Origin: an uncultured Duncaniella sp.
GTDB taxonomy: Bacteria; Bacteroidota; Bacteroidia; Bacteroidales; Muribaculaceae
Reading direction: 5' to 3'
Length of the DNA stretch: 64,000 nucleotides
NCBI GenBank assembly: GCA_910577335.1
Contig: CAJTMJ010000010.1
Location: 29,062-93,061 of the forward strand
The notes under the pieces were generated by a model, which saw only the letters and a list, made by a program, of their open reading frames with translations, searched no databases and was not told where the DNA came from. This document shows, piece by piece, positions 44,428 through 54,500 of this stretch. The position numbers and the translations under genes were made by a program. Every line of letters starts with the position of its first letter. Position 1 is the stretch's first letter.

Positions 44428-47400
44428 TTAGATGTCAAACTTAAAGCCAAGATTGAAACGACGTACAGTAGGATAAGCACCCTGAGAAGCAAGACCTGTA
44501 CCGGCGAAGTTTGACTCACGGTCGTCAGGCATACGAGACCAGAGCCAGAGGTTGTTACCGTTAAGATAAAGCTTGAACATGCTCATACCGAGTTTCTTCA
44601 CCCAACCGCCGGTCCAAGTATAGGCGATTTCGGCGTTTTTCAGACGGATATATGAACCGTCGTAGTGGAAACGTGTACCTTCGTAATAGTTAGGAGTCGA
44701 GTTCCAGCGCGGGAACGGAGCATCGGCGTTCTGATTTGTTCCTGACCAGAAAGTTCCTTCGTCAAACACATTGTTGAGGTTCTTGTTGAGAGAGGTGAAA
44801 CCCACGTAACGTGAAACATTTGTAACACCGTAGAACTGAACAAAAGCGCTGAAGCCTTTCCATTCGAAACCGATAGTGGCGTTATAAGTGTTTTGCGGAG
44901 TTCCGGTATATCCGTAAGGTGCTGAGTCGTTTTGGTCGATAACACCGTCACCGTTGTAGTCAACAGCGATATACTGACCGGGGAGTTTCTGATCATTATT
45001 GGTATTGTGCTGAGTCATACCGATAACCTCATTCCAGTTGTTGGCAAAACCGGCTTGGTAAGTGGCGTGGTCCTGACCGATGGCGAAACCTGTGCTCTTC
45101 TGATAAGCGGGAGTAAGCTCGGGATCATCATAAGAGAGCACCTTGTTAGTAGCGTGGGTCATGTTGAAGTTACCCCAGAGATGCAAGTTGTTTGCAAAAG
45201 TATAGTTGAGGCGAAGTTCAAGTTCGAAACCAGAAGTGCGCACACGACCGAGGTTGGCAGTAGGAGCTGTAGTTCCGTAGTAGCTCGGCACGGCACGGTT
45301 GTTACCGGTGATAAGGATGTCGCTACGTTTGTCACGGAAGAATTCGAGGCTACCTGCGGCAAAGTGGTTGAAGAAAGAGTAGTCGATACCGAGGTTCTGC
45401 TTTATGGCTTTTTCCCAATGCACATCAGGATTACCCACAGCTTTTTCGAAGTACCAAACATATGGCGACTGAACCTTTTGGTCAATACCTTGGAATGACT
45501 GACCGCCATAACCCATCTGAGTAACGTAGAGCCAACGGGCGGGCACGTAGTCATCACCGACTTCACCGTAAGAGTAACGAACCTTCAACATGTCGAGCCA
45601 TCCGCGAGAGAATTTCATGAAGTTTTCTTCAGAAATCATCCAGCCCACAGCGCCTGAGTTGAAGAACGCAAAGCGGTTTTTCTCACCGAAACGTTCTGAA
45701 CCGTTGTATGCGCCGTTGTATTCAGCGAAATATTTGTCGGCATAATTATAGGTGGCACGGAAAGCCCAGTCTTCACGGTAGTTGGTGAACTGTGAACCGT
45801 AAGTGTTTTCAGTGCGGTTGAACACGCCCATGGCAGAAACTTCATTCTCGCCAAATTTGCCTGCCCAGTAGAGCTGACCCTGATAGAAGAGGTTACGTAC
45901 GGTCTGGTCGTTGTCAACTTTACCACCGTTAATGCCCCAAGCTATAGTTTCATTAAAATCGAAACCAGTCTTATTGTCACCTGTCTGTGAATATCTCACT
46001 TCACCGGTAAGAGGGTCAATGTATTTCTGCATATAAGGATGGTTAAGGTCGTTGATACCGCGTGAGGTTTCAACGAACACATTGTCCCAAGAAACGAGTG
46101 CAGAAGCGCGGAGACCTTTGAGAAGGAAACCGAGATCCTGTTCAACGGTGAAGTCAGTGTTGATACGGGTGGTTGTCACCTTCTCGGCACCAGCCATAGC
46201 GAGGTTGGTCACAGAGTTTGGTGAGCCTTGGGTATCAAAAGGATAGTAACCCCAAGTACCGTCGGAGTAACGAGGAAGGAATGTGTCGTGAGGAGCGCTG
46301 TAGGCAGCTTGCCAGAGCTGAGTTGTACCCCAGTCAGAGTCATTCATACCCCAAGGACGTTTCTTCTCACCGTTCATACCGAAGAGGTTGACTTTGAAAA
46401 CGGTGGTGGGAGTGATCTGGAAGTCGAGGTTTGAACGGACGTTCACACGGTTGTAACCGTAACCTGATTTGTAACCGCGGTTGTTGTCCCAGCTGCGGAA
46501 AAGGTCACCTTCATGCAAGAAATCGACAGCGGCGAAGTATTTTACGTACTTGGTACCACCGGCAACGTTGATGTTGGGGTTGTATGCCATAGCGTAATCC
46601 TTGAACAATTCTTTCTGCCAGTCAACATCTACGTAGCGTTCCCATTCGTCGCCCGGATTGCGGTATTTCTCAATGACTGCATCGGGATAAATGGCTGCCC
46701 AAGAGTCGGGTTTGAGACCAAGTTCACGCTCGATGGCACGGTTGTGAACCAGAAGCGCATCAGCTGAACCGTAAGTATCGGGAAGTTTGGAAACGACCTT
46801 TGCGGTCATGTTCATTCCGACAGAGATCTTAGCTCTACCCTCTTCACCACGCTTGGTAGTGATAAGGATGACACCGTTCGCACCTTTCACACCGTAAACG
46901 GCAGTGGCGGATGCGTCTTTCAATACAGAGATGGTTTTCACAGAGCTGATGTCAACGGAGCTCATAGGACGCTCGATACCGTCAACGAGGACGAGAGGCT
47001 GAGAGTTGTTCCATGAACTTGCGCTTCGGATGATGATCTGCGGATCCTCGTCGCCCGGCATACCGGTTGAAGAAGATGTTACGACACCGGGGAGGTTACC
47101 TGTAAGGGCTGCACCCACGTTGCTGACACCACCGGCACGTTCGAGGGTCTCACCTGTGGTCTGGGTGATAGCACCTACCACTGAAGCCTTCTTCTGCTGA
47201 CCGTAGCCGACAACGACTACTTCGTCAAGCATTTCGGTGTCTGTGGTGAGTGTTACATCCACAACAGTGCGACCGTTAACTTTGACCGACTTTGAAATCA
47301 TGCCGACATACGAGAAATCGAGGACGGCATTCTTCAAATTAGGCACATTGATTGAGTACTTACCGTCAAAATCGGTTGCCACACCTTGGGAGGTGCCATG

Positions 47401-47547
47401 CAACAGGACGGAAACTCCGATAAGTGGTTCACCAGTATCGTCAACCACAGTACCCCTGACCGTATCGGCATGAGCCCATACAGTGCCTATGCCCATAAAG
47501 AGCAACAGGAGCGAAATGCAACGAAATAATTTCTTTACATTTTCCAT
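44428..47547 (-). CDS. xusA: SusC/RagA-family TonB-dependent transporter, first pair (XusA-like)
   Basis: This 1039-residue protein has a signal peptide (about 1-27). A carboxypeptidase-D-like N-terminal domain follows (about 30-100, VRGTVVDDTGEPLIGVSVLL), then a TonB box (MLDEVVVVGYG, about 107-117), a plug (about 120-235, PLVLVDGIERPMSSVD, ATAVYGVKGANGVILITTKRG) and a barrel to the C-terminal FNLGFKFDI. It transports bound oligosaccharides across the outer membrane using TonB. It lies 68 bases after the GH43 gene with no promoter box that I can see between, so it is probably in the same transcript driven from 49383-49390. Confidence 0.95.
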   Translation of the reverse strand: MENVKKLFRCISLLLLFMGIGTVWAHADTVRGTVVDDTGEPLIGVSVLLHGTSQGVATDFDGKYSINVPNLKNAVLDFSYVGMISKSVKVNGRTVVDVTLTTDTEMLDEVVVVGYGQQKKASVVGAITQTTGETLERAGGVSNVGAALTGNLPGVVTSSSTGMPGDEDPQIIIRSASSWNNSQPLVLVDGIERPMSSVDISSVKTISVLKDASATAVYGVKGANGVILITTKRGEEGRAKISVGMNMTAKVVSKLPDTYGSADALLVHNRAIERELGLKPDSWAAIYPDAVIEKYRNPGDEWERYVDVDWQKELFKDYAMAYNPNINVAGGTKYVKYFAAVDFLHEGDLFRSWDNNRGYKSGYGYNRVNVRSNLDFQITPTTVFKVNLFGMNGEKKRPWGMNDSDWGTTQLWQAAYSAPHDTFLPRYSDGTWGYYPFDTQGSPNSVTNLAMAGAEKVTTTRINTDFTVEQDLGFLLKGLRASALVSWDNVFVETSRGINDLNHPYMQKYIDPLTGEVRYSQTGDNKTGFDFNETIAWGINGGKVDNDQTVRNLFYQGQLYWAGKFGENEVSAMGVFNRTENTYGSQFTNYREDWAFRATYNYADKYFAEYNGAYNGSERFGEKNRFAFFNSGAVGWMISEENFMKFSRGWLDMLKVRYSYGEVGDDYVPARWLYVTQMGYGGQSFQGIDQKVQSPYVWYFEKAVGNPDVHWEKAIKQNLGIDYSFFNHFAAGSLEFFRDKRSDILITGNNRAVPSYYGTTAPTANLGRVRTSGFELELRLNYTFANNLHLWGNFNMTHATNKVLSYDDPELTPAYQKSTGFAIGQDHATYQAGFANNWNEVIGMTQHNTNNDQKLPGQYIAVDYNGDGVIDQNDSAPYGYTGTPQNTYNATIGFEWKGFSAFVQFYGVTNVSRYVGFTSLNKNLNNVFDEGTFWSGTNQNADAPFPRWNSTPNYYEGTRFHYDGSYIRLKNAEIAYTWTGGWVKKLGMSMFKLYLNGNNLWLWSRMPDDRESNFAGTGLASQGAYPTVRRFNLGFKFDI

Positions 47548-47615
47548 TGTTATTAATTTAAAGTAATATAATTGATTGATTATCTCTCATAAAGATAGGG
47601 TTGAAATATGATCTA

Positions 47616-49337
47616 TCAGATGCTATTGGATGCATACAAGCCAATAGTGGTACCGGTGAAACCGCCGGCTTTAGCAGTAGAAGTGAATCCGGCGTCAACG
47701 CCTGAGGCGACTTCAGTCCAAGTCTTGCCACCATCAGCCGAGTAGAAGAAAGCGAGGTCAAGACCTTTTGATTCGACCTTAAGGTTCAGATGGTGAGTGC
47801 CTTCGGGGATAGATTTAGAGGCGAGATCCTCATGTCCGTTTTCAGTGATCTTACGGAGAACCACGCTGTGACCGTTGGCGTCGCGTGTCTTGGCAAGAAG
47901 ATACTGGTGGGTCTCATCTTTCATAAGGAGCATACCGGCGCACTGCTTTTCATGTTCGGGGTCAAAGACCACGCTTGTGGTCGCTATATAATTATGGTGG
48001 TGAACACGACGGCCCACGAAAGGTATCACAGCTTTTTCGGCAGAGGTCACATCAGCACACTTGATGGTAAGATAACCGGGATTCTGGGTGAGCGAGTACA
48101 AATCGTCGGCGGGACCACGGAGTGTCATCCAGTCCATGCCGAGGATTGAGTCTGTGAACTCGTCATTGCGGGCAAAGTTGCCGAAAGTAACGTCAGCTTC
48201 ACGCTTCACGCCTTCACGACGGAGCTGCAAGGGGACTGTCTCACCTTCACGGGTCAAGTAGGGCCATCCGTCCTCAGTCCATTTCACGGGCATCATGAAA
48301 GTTTCACGACCGAGATTCTCCATGTCGTTCTTTACAGGTCGGCAAGCGAGGAAAACACCCCACCAGTCACCCTCTTTGGTCTGCACGAGGTCGGCATGAC
48401 CGGCGCATGTGATAGGATTCTCACGTGATTTGTCAAGAGTTCTCTGAGTGAGGATAGGATTACCTTCCCAAGGGGTGAAAGGACCGAAAGGTGACGGACC
48501 GCGATAGATAACCTCACTGTGCCAAGTGCTTGTTCCACCCTCGGCAGTCATGAGATAGTACTGACCGTCCACCTTATATATATGTGGGCCTTCGCACCAG
48601 ATAGGTTTCTCTTCGGGACGGCAGCCTTTGTTGACAACTATCTTGCGTTCGCCTACGCACTTGTCAGCGGCAGTGTCAAACTCTACCACACGCACGGTGC
48701 GATGACCGGGGTATTCAGCCTTTCCGTCGGGAGCGTCATCGTTATTAACGATATAACCCTTGCCATCCTCGTCGAAGAAGAAAGCAGGGTCGATACCTTG
48801 TACTTCAGGAAGCATGATCGGGTCAGACCATTCGCCAAAGGGATCCTGAGTTTTCACGAAGAAATTTCCGGCGCCCACGTTGGTGGTGATCATGTAGTAA
48901 GTCTTGTTAGCCGGATTGTATGCGATATCCGGCGCAAAAATACCGCCGCTCACATGCTGTTTACCCATATTCTGGAGCTGTGAGGGGCGTGAGAGGATGT
49001 GACCTACCTGTTTCCAGTTAACGAGGTCGCGGCTGTGGAACAACGGCACCCCGGGGAAATAGGTGAAAGTGGAAGTAGCGATGAAATAATCGCCTTCGCC
49101 ATTAGTACAGATTGTCGGATCAGAATACCATCCGGGGAGGATGGGATTATAAAACGAACTTTCATCGGCAAGCGGATTATCCTTGTAATAATCATCGGCT
49201 CCCTCATAGGTGAACGAGTCAAAAATCGCGACTGACTTCTGAGGCTCAATCTCCTTGGCAGCTGAAGCAACCGTGCAACTGTCGAGCAACGACAGCAAGC
49301 CGGCTGAAACCGCTATTAAGGTAAGGTTGGTTTTCAT
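47616..49337 (-). CDS. GH43 beta-xylosidase/arabinofuranosidase lipoprotein, first gene of the xylan operon
   Basis: This 573-residue protein has a signal peptide with a lipobox (LLDSC, Cys about 21). The GH43 propeller (about 60-370) carries the base in PGWYSDPTIC, the second Asp in GIDPAFFFD and the acid in WCEGPHIYK. The C-terminal domain (about 385-573) is the beta-sandwich (GH43_C2/DUF1349-like) that shapes the active site in beta-xylosidases. The likely role is release of xylose or arabinose from xylo-oligosaccharides. Its promoter at 49383-49390 and upstream repeats indicate this is the first gene of the main operon, 68 bases before the first SusC. Confidence 0.88.
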   Translation of the reverse strand: MKTNLTLIAVSAGLLSLLDSCTVASAAKEIEPQKSVAIFDSFTYEGADDYYKDNPLADESSFYNPILPGWYSDPTICTNGEGDYFIATSTFTYFPGVPLFHSRDLVNWKQVGHILSRPSQLQNMGKQHVSGGIFAPDIAYNPANKTYYMITTNVGAGNFFVKTQDPFGEWSDPIMLPEVQGIDPAFFFDEDGKGYIVNNDDAPDGKAEYPGHRTVRVVEFDTAADKCVGERKIVVNKGCRPEEKPIWCEGPHIYKVDGQYYLMTAEGGTSTWHSEVIYRGPSPFGPFTPWEGNPILTQRTLDKSRENPITCAGHADLVQTKEGDWWGVFLACRPVKNDMENLGRETFMMPVKWTEDGWPYLTREGETVPLQLRREGVKREADVTFGNFARNDEFTDSILGMDWMTLRGPADDLYSLTQNPGYLTIKCADVTSAEKAVIPFVGRRVHHHNYIATTSVVFDPEHEKQCAGMLLMKDETHQYLLAKTRDANGHSVVLRKITENGHEDLASKSIPEGTHHLNLKVESKGLDLAFFYSADGGKTWTEVASGVDAGFTSTAKAGGFTGTTIGLYASNSI

Positions 49338-49382
49338 GACTTTCGGTTATAATTCGGTATTATGATGAATTGTTAAACTATG

Positions 49383-49390
49383 CAAATCTA
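49383..49390 (-). promoter_or_regulatory. -7 promoter box of the main xylan operon
   Basis: CAAATCTA on the plus strand is TAGATTTG on the minus strand, an exact TAnnTTTG match 46 bases upstream of the ATG at 49337. No good -33 element is visible at the expected distance, as expected for an activator-dependent promoter. Confidence 0.6.
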
Positions 49391-49432
49391 CGCAATTGCC
49401 CTGAGCTTAATATGTAGGGACGGAACAAAGAG

Positions 49433-49507
49433 TTGCATTTTTGCATCATCGCTCATTCAAATTTGCATCATTTGCATATATTTTTGTATCATACAATTTT
49501 GCACCAT
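49433..49507 (-). repeat. Array of TTTGCATCAT-type direct repeats, candidate regulator-binding sites
   Basis: Plus-strand copies are TTTGCATCAT at 49440-49449 and 49462-49471, TTTGTATCAT at 49483-49492, and TTTGCACCAT at 49498-49507, starting 22, 21 and 15 bases apart. Extra TTGCAT cores lie at 49433 and 49472. Spacing near 10.5 or 21 bases puts most copies on one face of DNA, as expected for an AraC-type regulator upstream of the promoter at 49383-49390. Confidence 0.55.
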
Positions 49508-49528
49508 TTTATAAATCAATAATATAGC

Positions 49529-49561
49529 AATAGGAGCTACATTCATCATGCAGCTCCTATT
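49529..49561 (-). terminator. Inverted repeat, possible terminator of the GH43 gene at 49730-51376
   Basis: AATAGGAGCT (49529-49538) and AGCTCCTATT (49552-49561) are a perfect 10-base inverted repeat with a 13-base loop, about 170 bases past the stop of the upstream minus-strand gene. The tract after the stem on the minus strand is AT-rich but not a pure T run, so termination may be partial. Confidence 0.4.
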
Positions 49562-49729
49562 AAATAAAAAACAAATATCAATTTTATCCGGATTAAGAAT
49601 GAAGGTTTGAGATAAATCTCGATGTCAATAATAACTAATGATATCCAACTGTTTCTAAAAACCCAAAATGAACAATCTTTTTAACACAAATAATATGTAC
49701 TTATGTTGTAAAATGTTATATCTTTTATA

Positions 49730-51376
49730 TCATTTTATAGTCAAATCGCTTGTGGAATCGTGTCTTTTATAGTGGAAATAGTCCACATCGACATATCCAC
49801 CCAAGGATGCTGTGGCATAATTGTAGATAGCAAACCTTGTGCCCATGAAGAAACGACGGTAATCGAACACCATTTTGAAATCCTCGCCGATCGGAGTCCA
49901 ATTTTTCCCGTCGGAACTGTAGGAGAACCGTGCGATATCACGTCCGGGATTGAAATCAGCGTTAATTTTCAGATATACCACATCATTTTTCAATGCGACA
50001 CGTTCCAATTCTTTATCCTCGACGGATTCCACGCCATGATTGTCACCGCCGATGGCAACTGACGAAGTGGAAGCGCAAAGCCACTTGGCACCGCAATCGC
50101 AGATGACCGAAAGCAATCCGGAGTCACCGTTGAAGGCAGCGACACCTGCGACATCGCCATCTTTCATGTGTGAAACGTCAATTTTAACGACACCTTCACA
50201 TTCAGGTCCCTCCATTCGCTGGGAAATAGTATTGGGTGCTTCAAAAAGATTGCTTACAAGGCGCGGGGTCTTCAAACGGAGATGCCCGGGACGCTCAGAA
50301 AGCGACCATGCAGAGTCAACGGGATTGTGATTCCATTCCCAAAGCATGGATTTTTTACCGGAAGCAAAGTCATCGCTTGCAACGACTCCGCATCTCTCAG
50401 TGTCGGATGCGATTTTTTTACTTACGAATGTCGGGACACGACCGTTGTCATCGCCAAGCATGGGCCAACCGTCAACCCAACGGCAGGGGTTAAGAGTAAG
50501 GATACGCCCTACTCCGCCGCGGTCTTGGAAAATCACGCCCCACCAATTACCATCGGCATCGTCAACAAGGCAACCCTGTCCGACGTAAGGAAACCCTCCG
50601 AACTCAGACTGGAGAACCACACATTTCTCGTAGGGACCACATATATGATCAGCACGGTAACAAAGCTGGCGTCTTGGCTTGCCTGAGGGCCATGAAATCA
50701 CAAAAGCGTAATATTTACCATTATGTTTTATGACACGGCTGCCTTCATGCAGACCGGTCTCAGTTTCATCGGGTGTAATGGCAACTGTGTCAATGCCACC
50801 CTCTTTCACTCCCGACAAATCAGGATTAAGCTCTCTTAGACGAATCTGACCCCCTCCATAAAACACATATACTCTTCCGTCATCATCAAAAAGAAGTGAT
50901 GAATCATGAAAATGGTCGGTGCGGCTTACAAGTTCCCACTTACCGGCAGGATCAACAGCTGTATATATATATGATTTATATGGCTGATCGTTGGGTGAGA
51001 AAAGGACATAGAAGCGTCCGTCATGGTAACGTATGGAGGTAGCCCATTGACCTTTGCCATACACGGTGCCGTTAATAAGGTCATAACGGGAATTGCCATT
51101 GAGGGTGTCAAAGACATATCCGATGGTTTCCCAGTTAACAAGGTCCTTGGATTTCAACACCGGGCAGCCGGGCATCAGATGCATGGTGGTGCTCACCATG
51201 TAAAAATCGTCGCCTACCCTTATGACATCCGGATCGGGGACATCAGCCCAGATAACCGGGTTGCGGAAACCGTCATTCGTCTTGCTTTTCATGCTATCAG
51301 GCATCACCAATAACATGAAAAACATAAAAGCGATTCCTACCTTATTAATTACACCTTTTACTTTTACCATTTTCAT
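49730..51376 (-). CDS. GH43 beta-xylosidase/arabinofuranosidase, separate unit next to the regulator
   Basis: This 548-residue protein has a signal peptide; ATG 51370 two codons in is an alternative start. The GH43 propeller (about 38-330) has the base in WADVPDPDVI, the second Asp in FHDSSLLFD and the acid in GLHEGSRVIK. The C-terminal beta-sandwich (about 345-545) is of the beta-xylosidase type (EGVVKIDVSHMKDGDVAGVAAFN). The sequence resembles GH43 subfamilies acting on xylo-oligosaccharides or arabinoxylan. It is divergent from the regulator gene and has its own promoter box at 51412-51419. Its stop is 392 bases from the main operon, so it is probably a separate transcript under the same regulator. 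Confidence 0.88.
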   Translation of the reverse strand: MKMVKVKGVINKVGIAFMFFMLLVMPDSMKSKTNDGFRNPVIWADVPDPDVIRVGDDFYMVSTTMHLMPGCPVLKSKDLVNWETIGYVFDTLNGNSRYDLINGTVYGKGQWATSIRYHDGRFYVLFSPNDQPYKSYIYTAVDPAGKWELVSRTDHFHDSSLLFDDDGRVYVFYGGGQIRLRELNPDLSGVKEGGIDTVAITPDETETGLHEGSRVIKHNGKYYAFVISWPSGKPRRQLCYRADHICGPYEKCVVLQSEFGGFPYVGQGCLVDDADGNWWGVIFQDRGGVGRILTLNPCRWVDGWPMLGDDNGRVPTFVSKKIASDTERCGVVASDDFASGKKSMLWEWNHNPVDSAWSLSERPGHLRLKTPRLVSNLFEAPNTISQRMEGPECEGVVKIDVSHMKDGDVAGVAAFNGDSGLLSVICDCGAKWLCASTSSVAIGGDNHGVESVEDKELERVALKNDVVYLKINADFNPGRDIARFSYSSDGKNWTPIGEDFKMVFDYRRFFMGTRFAIYNYATASLGGYVDVDYFHYKRHDSTSDLTIK

Positions 51377-51411
51377 TGATGAATAGTTGAAATGTGATTT
51401 ATTGTCAACAG

Positions 51412-51419
51412 CAAAATTA
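51412..51419 (-). promoter_or_regulatory. -7 promoter box of the GH43 gene next to the regulator
   Basis: CAAAATTA on the plus strand is TAATTTTG on the minus strand, matching TAnnTTTG, about 36 bases upstream of the ATG at 51376. No -33 TTTG at 19-21 bases is evident. Confidence 0.55.
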
Positions 51420-51504
51420 CATTAAAATATGCAGCCACATTGTCAAACAAGGCTCATAGCTATAACTTAGTGGCTGATGCGTTTATATATTTATGATAAT
51501 TTCG

Positions 51505-51535
51505 TTCGTTTTTGTAACATCATTCGTTTTTGTAA
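51505..51535. repeat. Perfect 13-base direct repeat in the divergent regulator/GH43 region
   Basis: TTCGTTTTTGTAA occurs at 51505-51517 and 51523-51535 (18-base period). The first copy continues into TTTTTGTAACAT (51509-51520), which differs at one base from TTTTTGTATCAT at 49481-49492 in front of the main operon, in the same orientation. It is a candidate binding site for the hybrid regulator encoded next door. Confidence 0.55.
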
Positions 51536-51567
51536 ATAAATAAATCAATCATCTTGCCAATTTTTCA

Positions 51568-51575
51568 TAATTTTG
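51568..51575 (+). promoter_or_regulatory. -7 promoter box of the hybrid regulator gene
   Basis: TAATTTTG matches TAnnTTTG and lies 18 bases before the ATG at 51594. A possible TTG start at 51573 falls inside this box and would precede the transcription start, so ATG 51594 is the true start. Confidence 0.6.
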
Positions 51576-51593
51576 CATGTAAGAAAATTTCCC

Positions 51594-54500
51594 ATGAAAA
51601 CCATAACTCGACTACTGACTTTTATTCTGTTCGCGGCAGTCTCTGTCACACACTCAGCAGCTGTCAGGAACACACGCTTGTTTAACTCCAAGGAGATCGT
51701 ATCGTCAAATTACAGCAGTTTCTGTCTTGACAACAACGGTTATCTATGGATCGGCACACAATACGGAATTTTACGTTTCGACGGCACAAACTTCGATAAA
51801 TATCTGCATGATGAAAAATCGGAGACATCGCTAAGCGACAACCGAATTTTAAAAATACTCAGAGATGACAATGACCGATTGTGGGTAGCCACCTGCGAAG
51901 GCTTGAATCTCTATGAGCCTGAAACCGACAGCTTCAAACGAATCACCCTCCCGAACATGGATTTGTACGGGTATATCTTTGATATGCACCAACTCTCGAA
52001 TGGTGACATTATATTTATGGTGTCGGGAGTGGGATTATATATCCTTGATTTCTCATCAGGTTCGCCTGTGGCGGTAAAATACACGCCACAAATGGTAGAC
52101 ATATCCACCTTAAACGGACTGAATACCCTTGCTGAAAGTACAAAAGGTGAACTCATAGGTGGCACTCACGGAGGAGAGATAATAAAAATTGCCCCTAACG
52201 GACAAGCACGAGTATATAAAGTGTCTGATTCTTACATCAAGATACTCCTGCGCGACAGTGACGGAAACTTTTTTATCACGACAACCACCAAAGCATGGCG
52301 ATGGGATCCGGAAACTAATGTGTTCACACCTGTGAATATACCTAAGGAACACCATCCGGTTATGGACTGCGCCGTTCTCACAAGCGACGGAAGCATTTTG
52401 GTGGGTAGCGTTGGTTGTGGCGTGTTCCGTCTCGAAAAAGGTTCTTTGGACCTCAAACCGTATCGCGACCTTAACAATCCGATAGTCAATATCGACAAGG
52501 CACGCATATCCACCATACATGAGGATTCACTCGGCAACCTATGGATCGGCAGTCCGCACCAAGGTATAATCATGGCGCCGAAACGTGAAATACCATTCAA
52601 TTTCATCAGCATAGCACGCGCGCTCCCCGGATATTCCGGCGGTAAGACAAAAGTTGCAGTGATCCCCGGCACATCAGGATTTTGGATCGGACTTGACGAC
52701 GGTCAACTGATATCAATAGATGAATATGGCAACCTTCTTTCCAAATACCAGTTGGGAGGTGGCATCAGCTCCATGATTGCGTCAAAATCTGGGAAATTAT
52801 ATCTCGGTGTTGACAATCACGGTCTATATGAGTTTAACCCTGCGACTAAACAGATCAGGGAACTTCTGAAAATAGAAGGCAATTATCTCGCCTCGGCACT
52901 GACTCAGGACGCACAAGGAAATTTGCTCCTCGGAATACATGGTGAAGGTATAGTTAAGGTCAATCCTATGACGCTACAGAATGAATGGATACTTGACAAT
53001 GACGGCAACCACACATTCCGATGGATATCATCGTTGTTTTGCGACTCCAAAGGTAAAATTTGGGTGGGTATGTATGGCGCCATATCAGTATATGACCCTG
53101 TTTCCGGGAAAATGCTGTCGCTAAGCGACCTGCATCCGCAACTGTCAAAAGGCGTTCATAATTCATTCGCCGAGGACGCCTCAGGAAATGTGTGGGATGC
53201 GTCGAGCCACGGATTGTTCATATTTAATCAGTCTGACTCCATATCAGACACTCCATTCAGACGAATCACGCCAAACGAGGGTTTATCAGACATTTATGTC
53301 TCCACTGTGGTATTTGACACAGCCGGGAATGCATGGGTAGGGACTCACGACGGGCTTAACCGAGTGGATCCTAACCTGAACATAACCACATTCTATGGCA
53401 AAAATGACATGTCGGACATCGACTACTCATCAGCCATAATGTCAGCTGACAGTACACATCTTATTTTTAGTGGCGATAAAGGGCTGACCATGCTTGAACC
53501 GGACAAACTTAACAAGTCAATGTTCGAACGTAGCATTTTTATCTCAGGCATATATATCAACGGACATAAAGTCAACAGCTCCACGCTCACATCCTCCGGT
53601 GAAAAAATGCTCCCGGGAAACACCGACTCTGACCCCGATGTGATACATCTCTCATACCGGGATAACTCATTGGTAATCCGTATGTCAACCAAGGGTTTCA
53701 GGGAAACAGACAACCTGATATTTCAATGGCGCATACCGGGCACTGTTGACGATTGGGTGTCAACGACATCAGGAAGCGGCATAATAGCACTCCCCCACCT
53801 TCAGGCAGGGAAGTACACACTCGAAATCAGGGCTTCGGAAAACGGCTTATATTCAGAGGTAAAATCAATGGATATTTTAGTGTCTTCGCCGTGGTTCCTG
53901 ACACCAATTGCCAAGATATTATACCTCATATTATTATGCACACTTGTGATGCTCGCATGGAAAGTGATCAGGCATAAGAATATCGAGCATATAAACGAGG
54001 AGAAGATTAAATTTTTCATCAATGTGTCACATGAAATCCGCTCACCTCTCACACTGATACTCAGCCCGCTTGAACGTATCATGAAGAAAGAGCACGACCC
54101 TGACACATATAAAAACTTAAAGGCTATTCAGCGAAATGCCAACCGTATTCTCGGTCTCATAAATCAACTGCTCGACATAAGGAAAATCGAAAAAGGCAAG
54201 ATGCAGCTCAACCGCCGTGAGACTGAATTAATGGCTTTCACAAATGAGCTTGTGGATATATTCAAACCTCAGGCTGAAGAGAAGAATATAACACTTGAAT
54301 TTGAAAATCTCACATCTGACTGTGAGAAACTGAATGTATGGATTGACCGCAACAATTTCGATAAAGTGTTGGTCAACCTTATCTCCAATGCGATAAAATA
54401 CACACCGGAAGGTGGTAATATAGTTGTCGGGGTCAACAAAGGTAATGACTCCGACATGGACGACTATGCTGAAATAACAGTCACTGACACAGGTATCGGT

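Larger units (their letters stand above)
49338..49729. other. Regulatory region of the main xylan operon
   Basis: These 392 bases hold no ORF. From the gene outward they contain the -7 box for the GH43 gene (49383-49390), an array of TTGCAT-type repeats (49433-49507), and an inverted repeat (49529-49561) that may end the transcript of the GH43 gene at 49730. Confidence 0.65.

Noticed and set aside
51505..51535. CRISPR-like repeats
   Set aside because: There are only two 13-base copies five bases apart and no spacers; a regulatory direct repeat fits better.
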